Source: Desulfovibrio sp. Huiquan2017 (GTDB lineage Bacteria > Desulfobacterota > Desulfovibrionia > Desulfovibrionales > Desulfovibrionaceae). Taken from it: a stretch of DNA of 64,000 bases. The DNA is taken from assembly GCF_017351175.1 (NCBI RefSeq), contig NZ_JAFMPN010000001.1, positions 62,001 to 126,000 of the forward strand, given 5' to 3'. The first letter of the stretch is position 1; every line of letters begins with the position of its first letter. This document shows, piece by piece, positions 32,021-42,558 of the stretch. The notes below the pieces were generated by a model. The model saw nothing but the letters and a program-made list of their open reading frames with translations, had not been told where the DNA came from and ran no database searches. The position numbers and the translations under genes were made by a program.

Positions 32021-32895
32021 TGCGCCTGGAAGGCTCTCGAATCGCCATCCTGGGCGGCAAGACCGGGCTGCTCGGGCAAGCCCTGGCAACGGCATTCGGC
32101 CGCGCCGGCGCCCTGCCCTTCCCCCTGTCCAGCCGCGACTGCGATGTCCTCAATCCGCTCTGTGTCGAGCAATGGCTGGACAAAAACGACCCGGATCTGT
32201 TGGTCAACGCCACGGGGTATACCCAGGTGGATCAGGCCGAAGACGAACCGGAAATGGCCTTCGCCCTCAACGGCTCGGCCCCGCCGCTCCTGGCCACCCT
32301 GGCCGCGCGTCGGTCCATCCCCTTCGTCCATTACAGCACGGACTTCGTCTTCAACGGAGGAAAGCGCACGCCCTACACCGAGTATGACGAGCCCGGCGCC
32401 TCCTCAGTCTACGGCATCAGCAAGGCGGACGGCGAACGCGGCCTGCTCAAGCTCGGCTACGACCGCACCCTGATCATTCGCATCTCCTGGCTCTTCGGTC
32501 CTGGAAAATCAAATTTCGTAAAAAAAATTATTGGATTATCGGAAACACACAGCAAGCTGACGGTGGTCAACGACCAGATCGGCTCTCCCTCCTACACCCC
32601 GGACATCGCGGCAAATACCCTCAAGCTGCTGGAATTGGACGCCACCGGCATCTTTCACCTGGCCAACACGGGCGAAACATCCTGGCACGGCTTGGCCAAC
32701 ATGGCCGTAAGTCTGGCGGGCAAATCCTGCACGGTCTCACCGGTACCCAGCTCAGGCTATCCCACGAAGGCCGGCCGACCGCCCTACTCGGTGCTGGACC
32801 TGGCCAAGTTCATCCGCACCACGGGGACGACGCCGCGCCGATGGGAAGACGCCCTCAAACAGTACGTCCTGGACGACCTCGGCTTCGGGGCCTGA
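32020..32895 (+). CDS. rfbD: dTDP-4-dehydrorhamnose reductase
   Basis: A 291-residue reductase that performs the last step of dTDP-L-rhamnose synthesis. The NAD(P) loop is LGGKTGLLGQAL, the Tyr/Lys pair lies in YGISKADGE, and STDFVFNGG is a family motif. It is translationally coupled to rfbB by the TGATG overlap. It ends 10 bp from the convergent SulP gene. Confidence 0.93.
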   Translation: MRLEGSRIAILGGKTGLLGQALATAFGRAGALPFPLSSRDCDVLNPLCVEQWLDKNDPDLLVNATGYTQVDQAEDEPEMAFALNGSAPPLLATLAARRSIPFVHYSTDFVFNGGKRTPYTEYDEPGASSVYGISKADGERGLLKLGYDRTLIIRISWLFGPGKSNFVKKIIGLSETHSKLTVVNDQIGSPSYTPDIAANTLKLLELDATGIFHLANTGETSWHGLANMAVSLAGKSCTVSPVPSSGYPTKAGRPPYSVLDLAKFIRTTGTTPRRWEDALKQYVLDDLGFGA

Positions 32896-32905
32896 ATCCC
32901 ATCCG

Positions 32906-35635
32906 CTACAGCATCAGCTCGCGGCCCCGGGCATTGGATTCGGCCAGGCGCTCGGACAGGAGATTGACCAGGAAACGGTTGATGGCCGTGACCAACCTCG
33001 GCGCGCGCGCCTCGATGGCGTCGAGCTTGCGCAGGGTCATGCGGTAAAGCACGCATTTTTCCGCAGCACGAACGGTCGCCGATCTCGAGGACAGGGTGTA
33101 GATGCCCATCTCTCCAAAAACCGCACCGGGACCGACTTTCTTGAGCCGGATGATCCGGCCGTCGGGCAGTTCCAGCTCCACGTCCAGCCTGCCGGACTCC
33201 ACGAAGAACATGGAATCCGAGGTGTCGCCCTGGCGAAAGACCGCTTCACCCGCCTGAACCGTCTCACGCTTGAGGACCTTCATCAGCGCCGGGATGTACT
33301 TGGGCTCCGGGAAGATCGGCATCAACAGCTCGGGCAGGGTCTTCCGCCTCATCTCCAACATGCCTTCACCATCGAGGACGCGGTTCTCGCACCACTCCAA
33401 GGCGTAGTCCAGATTGAAAAAGGTCCGGAACTGCCCCGCCTCGTCGCCCGCATACCCCAGAGCGACCAGATGCGACTCCAATTCCAGCGGAGCGCTGGTG
33501 ACGACCACCTGGATGCCGCGTTCCGTGGCCAGCTTGTGCAGCTTGGCGAACCCGAAGCTTGAGGCCGAGGCGAAACCCTCGGCCAGCCGGAAGTCGAGAA
33601 CCAGATATTCCAGGGAAAGCTGATCGCGATCGTCCAACCGCTTGCGGACGGCCTTGATGAGCCGCTCCATGGCTCCCAGGAAGACGAACCCCTGAATACG
33701 CATGATGTGGATATGGTCGCCGAACTCCTTGAGGACGCGTCGCTGGGCCGATGCCCGGTCCACATTGCTGGTATGCTGCGAACCGGAGAGTTCGTGGCGC
33801 ACGACCCCGCCCCGGCCCGCCCGACTGAGCGTGACCATCAGGGCCAGGGCCACGCCGAAACCGATGCCCTCAAGCAATCCGAGAAAAATGGTCGCCGCGA
33901 AGGTCAACCGGAGAAACCACAGCTCGGATCGGCTGGTGAAGGAAGACTTGGTGCGCAGCATCCAGTCGCGGATGAGATCCAACCCGGCATAGACCAGCAA
34001 CCCCTCGGGCACGAACCGGGGGATCATGGGCAGGATGTAGTCGCCATAGAGCAGCCCCACCGCGCAGACCAGCCCGGCCACGATCCCGGCCAGAGGGCCC
34101 CGCCCACCCGCACTGTAGCTGCCGGCACTCCGCCCGTAGGACAACGAAACCGGCATGCCGCAACACATGCCCGAAACAATGTTGGTCACGCCCAACGCGC
34201 TGTATTCCCGGTTCAAATCGCTCTCGCGGCCTCGAAGGAGTTCCAGCCGCGTAATCCGGAACATGACCGTGAGCACGGCCAGGACGACCATGGCTCCGAT
34301 ATACAGCCCATGGGACTTGATCACCGCCCACTGGATGCCACTGAAGAGCATGGGGGACTTGAGCATCTCGACCAGATGAACCAGCAGGGACCCTTCGGGG
34401 AAAGCCACGGGCACGGCCAGATCATGCAGAGCCGGGGTCGGGCCCCAGATGGAGGCAGCATTGCCCGCCCCCACGGCCACCAGGATCAAAGCCAGCAGGA
34501 ACAGGGAGTTCTTGCTCCGAAACATGGCGAAAAACAGGATCAGGCCGAAGACCACGCTCGGCCCCATGGTGTAGAGGTCCTGCCGGAGATCAAAATTATT
34601 CCCCAGGGACAGAGCCAGACTGTAGGCGTTGCTCCAGTCGAGGTTCAGTCCGCCCATCCAGGCGAAGGCCCCGATGAGCACGAACACGCCCACGCCGCCG
34701 ATGGCCCCGCCGATAATTTGCAGAGGAAGATAGCGGATGTACTCGCCGAGCTTGAATCGGCCGATCGCCAGCAGGCTTAGCCCGGTGAGCAAGGCGGCCA
34801 CGGCGATACCGGCCAGCAGGGTCGGCAGGATGAGCTCCGGGGCGAAGGTCTCGGCCATCTCCCGGTACATGCTGCCCAGGAACAGAAAGAGCACGGCGGT
34901 CAGGACCGTCTCGGGCCCAACCAGAGCAAAGGGAATGCGCGACAGGAAGGAAAAGAAGATGGATCCGACGATGACCCCGGTCAGGGCGGTACCCAACAAG
35001 AACGGCAGGTATTGGTGCATGCCCCCCTGAGATGCGGCCAGCAGGGACAGGGCGTATACGAAAAAGAGCGACAGCACGCCGGAGACGACGCCCGCATACA
35101 GGTTGAGGGTCTTGCCGCCGCGCAACAGCCTCCAGCGGTCCGGGTCCCGGATTTCCTCAATGCGGGGCCCGTCGACCTCGCCCGGGTAGTCGGCCTCCCA
35201 AACCTGCGGTTCACCGGCCTCGGCGAGGTCGCTGACGTCGATCTCGCTCTCGTCCACTTCGGGCAACTCCTCCAAGGTCTCCAGCGGCGCACCGCACTTG
35301 GAGCACGCACTGCCGTGTCCAGGTTCCTGCACATGACCGCAGGCCGCGCAAAGGATATCCTCGGGTCCCTCAAAGTCCACGGTCAGGTGCTCGCTGTCCA
35401 GATCCATGGCCGCAAGGGGTTCCCCCTCGCCGCCCGAGGGAAGCGGTTCATCCGGGAGAACGCTTCCGGCCGTTCCCTTCATGTCGTCGTAAGATATTTC
35501 CGGGGTGTTCGGAGGCCTCTTCCCGGCCGCGATGGTCACGCCCCGTCCGCAATCGGGACATCTTGCCCGCCTTCCGGTCAAGGAGTCAGGGACTTCGCGC
35601 TCATAGCCGCAGGAATCACACTGAAAAATAGCCAC
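32906..35635 (-). CDS. SulP transporter with zinc ribbons, STAS and cyclic-nucleotide-binding domains
   Basis: A 909-residue multidomain membrane protein. Two N-terminal zinc ribbons are visible, C6/C9/C26/C29 and C96/C99/C111/C114. About 180-640 is a SulP/SLC26-like anion transporter core with ten or more helices, for example SGMCCGMPVSLSYGRSAGSY. About 650-770 is a STAS domain. About 785-900 is a CRP-like cyclic-nucleotide-binding domain containing GEAVFRQGDTSDSMFFVESG and GPGAVFGEMGIYT. The substrate is unknown; sulfate, bicarbonate or another anion is possible. Regulation by a nucleotide through the C-terminal domain is inferred. Confidence 0.9.
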   Translation of the reverse strand: MAIFQCDSCGYEREVPDSLTGRRARCPDCGRGVTIAAGKRPPNTPEISYDDMKGTAGSVLPDEPLPSGGEGEPLAAMDLDSEHLTVDFEGPEDILCAACGHVQEPGHGSACSKCGAPLETLEELPEVDESEIDVSDLAEAGEPQVWEADYPGEVDGPRIEEIRDPDRWRLLRGGKTLNLYAGVVSGVLSLFFVYALSLLAASQGGMHQYLPFLLGTALTGVIVGSIFFSFLSRIPFALVGPETVLTAVLFLFLGSMYREMAETFAPELILPTLLAGIAVAALLTGLSLLAIGRFKLGEYIRYLPLQIIGGAIGGVGVFVLIGAFAWMGGLNLDWSNAYSLALSLGNNFDLRQDLYTMGPSVVFGLILFFAMFRSKNSLFLLALILVAVGAGNAASIWGPTPALHDLAVPVAFPEGSLLVHLVEMLKSPMLFSGIQWAVIKSHGLYIGAMVVLAVLTVMFRITRLELLRGRESDLNREYSALGVTNIVSGMCCGMPVSLSYGRSAGSYSAGGRGPLAGIVAGLVCAVGLLYGDYILPMIPRFVPEGLLVYAGLDLIRDWMLRTKSSFTSRSELWFLRLTFAATIFLGLLEGIGFGVALALMVTLSRAGRGGVVRHELSGSQHTSNVDRASAQRRVLKEFGDHIHIMRIQGFVFLGAMERLIKAVRKRLDDRDQLSLEYLVLDFRLAEGFASASSFGFAKLHKLATERGIQVVVTSAPLELESHLVALGYAGDEAGQFRTFFNLDYALEWCENRVLDGEGMLEMRRKTLPELLMPIFPEPKYIPALMKVLKRETVQAGEAVFRQGDTSDSMFFVESGRLDVELELPDGRIIRLKKVGPGAVFGEMGIYTLSSRSATVRAAEKCVLYRMTLRKLDAIEARAPRLVTAINRFLVNLLSERLAESNARGRELML

Positions 35636-35798
35636 TGGGGTACCACCGGAGTCAAGAGGTATGCACTAAGCCGGTCGAAACAAAACCGGTTCCCATATTG
35701 TTTCACGCAGTTAACTACATACGTCAAGCCCAACGACCGTGCAAGCCGACGAGCCAACGCTTATTGCATATTTTTCCCCAGAAAATTCATCAGTGACC

Positions 35799-35825
35799 TA
35801 AAGTTTACCCTCTGGGTGTCGATAC
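35799..35825 (+). promoter_or_regulatory. Sigma-28 (FliA)-type promoter before glycosyltransferase
   Basis: TAAAGTTT at 35799-35806, 11 bases, then GTCGATAC at 35818-35825. The sigma-28 consensus is TAAAGTTT-N11-GCCGATAA, so the -35 part matches 8 of 8, the spacer is exact and the -10 part matches 6 of 8. It lies 85 bp upstream of the glycosyltransferase ATG and points to flagellar-regulon control. Confidence 0.75.
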
Positions 35826-35909
35826 AATAAGTGCGAGTGAGGCAAATTGTGTACACGGACCGTACCACCTCCCCGCGCACGAACCGTGAAATCCCATGGA
35901 AGGGCCATC

Positions 35910-36815
35910 ATGCGCAAGCATACCGTTTCCATACTCGTTTCCGATCAGGAAACCCACCCGGGCCTGCCGCGTCTGTTGCAGTCCATCTCCCGACAGTCCG
36001 ACGGATTGGACCGGATGGAGATAGTGGTGATAGGAAACGGCGGCCATGCCCCCGACTCGGAAGGTCTTTGGCGGGCCATCACAGGTCTCGAGGCCATACG
36101 CCTGGAAATCTGCGATCCCGACGTGTCCCCGGGCATGGCGCGCAACCTGGCCGCCGCCAAGACCATCGGCGATCGGCTGGTGTTCCTGCGCCCCGACCAC
36201 CGGCTGGACCCCAAGTATCTGACCACCGCCGACGCGGTCTTCGCCGACCACTCCGAGACCGATGTCCTGTATGCCGACTACATCCGCCTCGCCCCAAACC
36301 GAAACCAAACTCCCGGCCCGATCATGATCCAACTGCCCTCCTTCCGGGACGGCCTGCTCCAGACGCGTGGATTCCTCGGCCCCGGGGTGCTCTTCACCCG
36401 CGAAATTTTCGAACGGACCGCGGGATTCCGCGACAACACCGTCTACCGAGACTGGGACCTGTGGGTCCAGGCTGCACAGGCGGGCGCGAATTTCTACCAC
36501 GCCGGCTATCCGCTGACCTCCTGCGAGCACCGCAAGGTATCCTTCCGCGAACGGGCCGAGGACGGCCGCTGCAAGGCGCTCCTGGTCATCAACAACCAAC
36601 ACTACTTCCACGAGCACAGCGTGCGCTGGGCCCTTGCCTATTTGCGCGGCGATCCCTGGGCCGAGGCATTTGGATTCATGACCATCCCGGGCCCCATGGA
36701 TGTCACCCGCATGCTCCACGACCACGCCATGAAGGCCATGGGAACCGACACGTTGGCCGAGCAAGCCATCCGGCAATTCGACAAGGCCGTCATCAATTCC
36801 TCGAAGATTCTCTGA
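35910..36815 (+). CDS. Glycosyltransferase family 2-like protein
   Basis: A 301-residue cytosolic GT-A type glycosyltransferase. N-terminal VSILVSDQETHPGLPRLLQS and IVVIGNGG fit the nucleotide-sugar site. The usual DxD is not obvious; VLYADYIRLA or RDWDLWVQAAQ may supply the acidic residues. GGAAGG precedes the ATG at 35910. A sigma-28-type promoter upstream suggests expression with late flagellar genes, so flagellin or another surface glycosylation is a reasonable hypothesis. No flagellin gene is adjacent. Confidence 0.8.
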   Translation: MRKHTVSILVSDQETHPGLPRLLQSISRQSDGLDRMEIVVIGNGGHAPDSEGLWRAITGLEAIRLEICDPDVSPGMARNLAAAKTIGDRLVFLRPDHRLDPKYLTTADAVFADHSETDVLYADYIRLAPNRNQTPGPIMIQLPSFRDGLLQTRGFLGPGVLFTREIFERTAGFRDNTVYRDWDLWVQAAQAGANFYHAGYPLTSCEHRKVSFRERAEDGRCKALLVINNQHYFHEHSVRWALAYLRGDPWAEAFGFMTIPGPMDVTRMLHDHAMKAMGTDTLAEQAIRQFDKAVINSSKIL

Positions 36816-37056
36816 CCAACCGTTCATTTCCCTGAGCAAAGCCACCCCCGGCAAGGCTGCTCCAAAGAGGCAAGCTCCGTGACGGGGGGCGATCCAGCTG
36901 GAATCAGTCGTCAAAAGCCGCTTCGCACCGATCTGGCGATTATGCTTCCGGCGGGCAAGAATTCGCCCCTTGCATCTTTTCTTCGCACCTTCGAGGCGGA
37001 TTTTTCCGCCACGCGGTTTTCGCCCACGGAAATGAAGCTGCCCATATGAGTCCTGT

Positions 37057-37088
37057 AAAAAAAAGGACCGCCCCAACGGACGGTCCTT
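37057..37088 (-). terminator. Intrinsic terminator of class IV aminotransferase gene
   Basis: On the minus strand the stem GGACCG/CGGTCC with a 10-nt loop is followed by a run of T. It lies 20-50 bp after the stop at 37111. The remaining 240 bp to the glycosyltransferase stop shows no gene. Confidence 0.8.
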
Positions 37089-37110
37089 GCGAATAGCCTT
37101 GTTGCCCGCC

Positions 37111-38052
37111 CTACAGCGGGATGCCGGTTTCCCGAAGGTCCTTTTGAAGGAGTTCTCGGATGCGCCCTGCTACCGGGCCGGGTTTGACATTGTGAATGGG
37201 CTTGCCGTTGAAGCGGACCACGGGAATGGCGTCGCCCGTGGTGCCGACGATAATTACTTCGCGGGCCAGGAGAATCTCTTCTTCGCTGATACTGCGAAAG
37301 ACAATAGGCACCTCGTTCTTGATCAGGTCCACAGCGCGCATGAGCGTGGTTCCGGCCAGGGCGTTGGTGAATTCCGGGATAATCAGCCTGCCGCCATCGT
37401 CCACGATGCAAACGTTTTCCGTGGCCCCCTCGGCCAGGAATCCATTGCTGTCGAAGCAAAACGGGAAATCGTACCCCTTTTCCTCGGCCTCATGCTTCAT
37501 GAGCACATTGGGCAGATAGTCGATGGACTTGATGGTCGCCAAATACGACTGCTTGGCCGGAATAGAGGTCTTGAAGGCGGTGACGCCTCGCTCGTAGACC
37601 GATTCCGGTTTGGGGTGCAGGTCGTAGGCCACCACATACAGGCTCGCCTCGGGGCATTCGGACGGATAGATGCCGAAACCGCCGGGGCCGCGCCCGATGA
37701 GCACGCGGACCAAGCCGTCGGCGCGGCCGCCCGCCCGGGCCACGTCCAGGATGAGGCCCCGGATATCGTCCCAGGAACACGGCGGCGTCATGTAAATGGC
37801 CTGGCAGGAACGCTGCATGCGGGCCATGTGCGGCTCAAGCTGGTAGAGTTTTCCGCCCACGAACTTCATGGTCTCGAAGATGCCGTCGCCGCGATGGACC
37901 AAATGGTCGTCCCAGGGCATGAGCATGAGCTTGGAGTCCGTGCAGATCATACCCACACGGTGCTCGTAGAAGGCCTGGATCTCGTGCGCGCCGGGGCGCT
38001 CAACGGCCAGCATGGCCTCCAAATAGGCTTTTGAATCCGCTACCTTTGCCAC
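37111..38052 (-). CDS. Class IV (branched-chain/D-amino acid type) aminotransferase
   Basis: A 313-residue PLP enzyme of the fold-type IV class. The PLP lysine lies in TIKSIDYLPNVLMKHEAEEK, and FDSNGFLAEGATENV is the characteristic cofactor-binding motif. It could act on branched-chain amino acids or be a 4-amino-4-deoxychorismate lyase relative; the sequence alone does not decide. The start is read as GTG at 38052 because AAGGAG lies about 6 bp upstream; an ATG at 38073 would overlap asd. It is downstream of asd and metF on the same strand. Confidence 0.85.
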   Translation of the reverse strand: MAKVADSKAYLEAMLAVERPGAHEIQAFYEHRVGMICTDSKLMLMPWDDHLVHRGDGIFETMKFVGGKLYQLEPHMARMQRSCQAIYMTPPCSWDDIRGLILDVARAGGRADGLVRVLIGRGPGGFGIYPSECPEASLYVVAYDLHPKPESVYERGVTAFKTSIPAKQSYLATIKSIDYLPNVLMKHEAEEKGYDFPFCFDSNGFLAEGATENVCIVDDGGRLIIPEFTNALAGTTLMRAVDLIKNEVPIVFRSISEEEILLAREVIIVGTTGDAIPVVRFNGKPIHNVKPGPVAGRIRELLQKDLRETGIPL

Positions 38053-38062
38053 AGGAATCTCC

Positions 38063-39088
<1,026 letters not shown>

Positions 39089-39105
39089 TTTCCTTACCCT
39101 CAAAA

Positions 39106-39978
39106 CTATATATTGAGATTTTTTCCGATTTCCAGAACGGCCTCGGCGCGGTTGAGCGTGTACAGATGCACGCCCGGAGCGCCCCCGGCAATGAGTTCAC
39201 GGGCCTGTTTAGTCGCGTAGTCGATGCCGAGTTTGTACACGGCATCGTCACCGCCCTCCTCATGCGCCTTTTCCAAGGCGCTCAGGAACTTGCCCGGAAT
39301 GGCCGCGCCACACAGGCCCAGGATGAACTTGGCGGACTTCAGGCTCATGATCGGCAGGATGCCGGGGATGACCGGCACGTCGGCACCCATGAGCTTGAGC
39401 CGCTCCACATAGTCGAAATACATACGGTTGTCGAAAAACAACTGCGTAACCAAAAATTCCGCACCCTTGCGCACTTTGAGGTGGACCATGTCCAGGTCGG
39501 ACCGGATGGACGGCGATTCACAGTGCGGCTCGGGATAGGCCGCGCCGCCCACGCACAGGGAGGGATAGCCCGCGCGGATGAACTCGACGAGGTCCGAGGC
39601 GTGCTTGAACTCCTGGGCATTGAAATCGAAATCCACCACGCCCCGGGGCGGATCGCCGCGAAGGGCCAGGACGTTTTCGATGCCGGCCTCGATGAGGCTC
39701 TCCAAAAAGACGTCCAGCTTCTCGGCCGACGCCCCCACGCTGGTCAGGTGGGTGACCGGCTCGATGCCGTGTTCCCGTTTCATGCGGGTGGCGATCTCCA
39801 GGGTATTGTCCTGTGTGCCGCCGCCCGCGCCGTAGGTCACGGACGCGAACAGGGGATCAAGGACCTTGAGCTTGTCGACCACCTCGAAAAAGGCGGGCCA
39901 GGCCTCCCGCTCCTTGGGCGGAAAAAACTCCATGGAGATGAACGGGGACTTCCCGTCGATCAGATCACAAACGCGCAA
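39106..39978 (-). CDS. metF: 5,10-methylenetetrahydrofolate reductase
   Basis: A 290-residue flavoenzyme that makes 5-methyl-THF for methionine synthesis and, in many sulfate reducers, the methyl branch of C1 metabolism. Family motifs include FISMEFFPPKE, FASVTYGAGGGTQDNT and NVLALRGDPPRG. A TTG at 39978 is chosen because AAGGAG lies 6 bp upstream; another TTG at 40005 would add nine residues. No MetV-like partner is adjacent. Confidence 0.93.
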   Translation of the reverse strand: MRVCDLIDGKSPFISMEFFPPKEREAWPAFFEVVDKLKVLDPLFASVTYGAGGGTQDNTLEIATRMKREHGIEPVTHLTSVGASAEKLDVFLESLIEAGIENVLALRGDPPRGVVDFDFNAQEFKHASDLVEFIRAGYPSLCVGGAAYPEPHCESPSIRSDLDMVHLKVRKGAEFLVTQLFFDNRMYFDYVERLKLMGADVPVIPGILPIMSLKSAKFILGLCGAAIPGKFLSALEKAHEEGGDDAVYKLGIDYATKQARELIAGGAPGVHLYTLNRAEAVLEIGKNLNI

Positions 39979-40074
39979 AGCATACTCCTTCAACGGACAC
40001 TTCAAGAACAGCCCACATCGGGCAAGTGAAAATACATACTCCTTCTCGGCCCAACCTTCAATGCCGAAATGGCG

Positions 40075-40491
40075 TCAATCCACGCCCGGCGGGCATCGCC
40101 GCGCGCCATGTAGGGCATCGACGATGACGATGTCGGCGGGCAGGAAATCCAGGACGGGCGGCCGACCGGGATCGACCCAGGCCATGCTCTGATTTTCCAT
40201 GCTCTGCAACTCGCCTGAATACTTCGTGATATGGAAAAAATACAGGTGTACGGAGAACTCGTCGTACTCATGGCGCAGGTCGCGCCAATAGGCGAACTCA
40301 TCCGGCGTGACGGCCAACTCCTCGCGAAACTCACGAACCAGGGCCTGCTCGCGCGTCTCCCCCGGCTCCACTTTGCCGCCCGGAAATTCCCACCAACCAG
40401 CCATGGGACCGCCATCAGGCCGCCGCACGGCCAGATAGTGTCCGTCGCGCCAGATGATGCCCGCCACCACATCAAGCACGGGCTTGCTCAC
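40075..40491 (-). CDS. Nudix hydrolase, MutT-like
   Basis: A 138-residue pyrophosphohydrolase. The Nudix box GGKVEPGETREQALVREFRE, continuing EELAV, has all acidic ligands; the final Gly of the consensus is Ala. The N-terminal VVAGIIWRDGHYLAVRRPDG and GWWEFPGG resemble 8-oxo-dGTP diphosphatases, so nucleotide-pool cleaning is plausible. It overlaps the ABC-F stop by 4 bp. Confidence 0.9.
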   Translation of the reverse strand: MSKPVLDVVAGIIWRDGHYLAVRRPDGGPMAGWWEFPGGKVEPGETREQALVREFREELAVTPDEFAYWRDLRHEYDEFSVHLYFFHITKYSGELQSMENQSMAWVDPGRPPVLDFLPADIVIVDALHGARRCPPGVD

Positions 40492-42461
40492 GACTCGTCA
40501 CCCGCCCCGGTGATGGCCTCCATGCGGCCTTCGAGTTCGGCCATGTGCTCCATGAGCGTTTCGGCCCATTCGGTGGCGTCCTTGTAGGCCGCGTTGAGCT
40601 TGAGGGCCTCTTCGGGCTTTTCGTAGGTTGCGGGATCGTTCATTTTCTTCTCCAGGCTCGCCTGCTCGTCCAGCACCTTCTCCAGATCTTCCTCAAGCTT
40701 GTCGTACTTTTTCTTGAGAGGTTTGAGCTCCCGGTAGAGCCGATTGCGTTCTTCGGCCTGACGGCGCTTATCCTCCTTGGTCAGCTTGCGCTTCTCCGGC
40801 CCCTCGTCGGCATCGCAAGCGGCCTGGCCGTTGCGGCACGCCTCTTCCTGTTTCTGCAGGGCATGAAACGCCTCGAATCCGCCCACATGCTGGGTCAGTC
40901 CATTTTCGTCCAGAGCCCAGACCTCCTCCGCCACCTCGTTCAGCAGGTAACGGTCGTGGGCCACGAAAAGCAGCGTCCCCTCGTAGTCCTGCAAGGCCCG
41001 GATAAGCCCTTCGCGGGTCTCTATGTCCAGGTGGTTGGTGGGCTCGTCCAGGATGAGCAGATTGGCTTTGGCCAGGAACAGGGTGGCCAGGAGCAGGCGG
41101 GACTTCTCTCCGCCGGACAACCCCTTGACCTTGCGATCGAAATACGGTTCGCCGAGCAGGAACAGGCCGAGCACGCTCATGACCTGCTCTTCGGTCAGGC
41201 CGGGACTGGACAGCCGCCGGATCTCGCCCAGGACCGAGCTGTCCAGATTCAGGATTTCATGCTGATGCTGGCTGAAGTAGCCCATCTCCGTGCCGGGACC
41301 GATCTTGACGTGTCCGGCCGAGGGCGTCAGGGATCCGGCGATAAGCTTGAGCAGGGTCGATTTGCCCGCACCGTTAGGCGCGACCACGGCCACCTTCTTG
41401 CCCCGGAAGAGCTGGAAATTCAGAGCAGGCCAGACCGACTCGCCGCCCTGGTAGTGGAATTCAAGATCCACCACGGAGATAGCGACCTTGTCGCCGCGCT
41501 TGGGCTCGGGCAATCGGAAGTTCAGGCTCCGCCCCCGATGATGGGTGGCCTGAACCTCCTTGATCTGGCTCAGTTCGCGCTCCAGCTTCTCCACTTTCTT
41601 GAGCTTGCTTTGCGCCTGGGCGGCCTTGCGCGCCTTCACGCGAAACTTGTTGATGTACTTATATTCGTTCTCGATCCTGGCGGAGAGCTTGTCCGCTTCC
41701 TTGCGCCGCTGCTCCCGATTCTCCTCGTCCCAAACCAGAAACTCGTCGAAGGAGCCCTTGCGCAGAATCGGCTTGGCCCCGCCCAGGAAGAGCACGTGGG
41801 TGCCCACGCGATTCAAGAAGATACGATCGTGGACCACAAAAGCGAGCGCGCCCCGAAAGTTGAGCAGATAGTCCTCCAGCCACTCCACGGCCTCCAAGTC
41901 GAGGTGGTTGGTGGGTTCGTCGAGCAGGAGCACGTCGGCGCCCTGCAAGAGCACACGCCCGAGCTTGGCCCGTTCGCGCCAACCGCCGGACAATTCCCCG
42001 ATGCGCTTGTGCAGGTCATCCTCGGCAAACCCCAGGCCGGTCAGAATGGCCCGCGCCTTGTGGTCGGGGTTGTAGCCGTAACGCTCTTCGAACTCCGCCT
42101 GCCGATGGGCCAGGCGCTCGATGCGCGCATTGTCGCCATCGGCCACGGCCCGTTCCCAATCCTCCCAGAACTCGTTCCAGGAAGGCAGGGCGGACAGGAC
42201 CCAGGCCAGAAGCTGCCGCTCAAGGATTTCTCCGGTCATTTCCTGGGCCACGTACCCCACGCGGGCTCCCTTGGTCAGGGTGACTTGGCCGCCGTCGGGC
42301 TCGACTTCCCCGGCCAGGACTTTGAGCAGAGTGGATTTGCCGCAGCCGTTGGGGCCGGTCAGGGCCAGGCGCATGCCGGGCGCGACCTCAAAGGCCACGT
42401 CGGAAAAGATCGGCTCGCCGCCGTAAGATTTCTCAAGGCTCTGTACTGTGATGCGGGACAT
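40488..42461 (-). CDS. ABC-F family ATPase (ribosome-associated type)
   Basis: A 657-residue soluble protein with two ABC ATPase cassettes and no membrane domain. Walker A motifs are GPNGCGKSTLLKVLAG and APNGAGKSTLLKLIAG, signatures are LSGGWRERAKLG and LSGGEKSRLLLA, and Walker B motifs are LLLDEPTNHLDLE and LILDEPTNHLDIE. A charged interdomain linker of about 80 residues and a C-terminal coiled coil place it near Uup/YheS-type members. Such proteins act on ribosomes or the translation cycle. The ATG at 42461 is chosen by homology of MSRITVQSLEKSYGG; its ribosome site is weak. Confidence 0.93.
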   Translation of the reverse strand: MSRITVQSLEKSYGGEPIFSDVAFEVAPGMRLALTGPNGCGKSTLLKVLAGEVEPDGGQVTLTKGARVGYVAQEMTGEILERQLLAWVLSALPSWNEFWEDWERAVADGDNARIERLAHRQAEFEERYGYNPDHKARAILTGLGFAEDDLHKRIGELSGGWRERAKLGRVLLQGADVLLLDEPTNHLDLEAVEWLEDYLLNFRGALAFVVHDRIFLNRVGTHVLFLGGAKPILRKGSFDEFLVWDEENREQRRKEADKLSARIENEYKYINKFRVKARKAAQAQSKLKKVEKLERELSQIKEVQATHHRGRSLNFRLPEPKRGDKVAISVVDLEFHYQGGESVWPALNFQLFRGKKVAVVAPNGAGKSTLLKLIAGSLTPSAGHVKIGPGTEMGYFSQHQHEILNLDSSVLGEIRRLSSPGLTEEQVMSVLGLFLLGEPYFDRKVKGLSGGEKSRLLLATLFLAKANLLILDEPTNHLDIETREGLIRALQDYEGTLLFVAHDRYLLNEVAEEVWALDENGLTQHVGGFEAFHALQKQEEACRNGQAACDADEGPEKRKLTKEDKRRQAEERNRLYRELKPLKKKYDKLEEDLEKVLDEQASLEKKMNDPATYEKPEEALKLNAAYKDATEWAETLMEHMAELEGRMEAITGAGDES

Positions 42462-42558
42462 AAATAATGGACCTTTTTCGTTTGGGCATGAGATATAATG
42501 GGGAACGAGGATTGGCAACTGTTTTGACCGCGCGCGATCCGACGGGTACATTGGCCCT

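Noticed and set aside
36831-36900. GCAAAGCC-containing structured stretch resembling part of a c-di-GMP riboswitch
   Set aside because: Only the GCAAAGCC core is present. The GGxAAA segment and receptor helix were not found, and it lies after a gene rather than before one on either strand.
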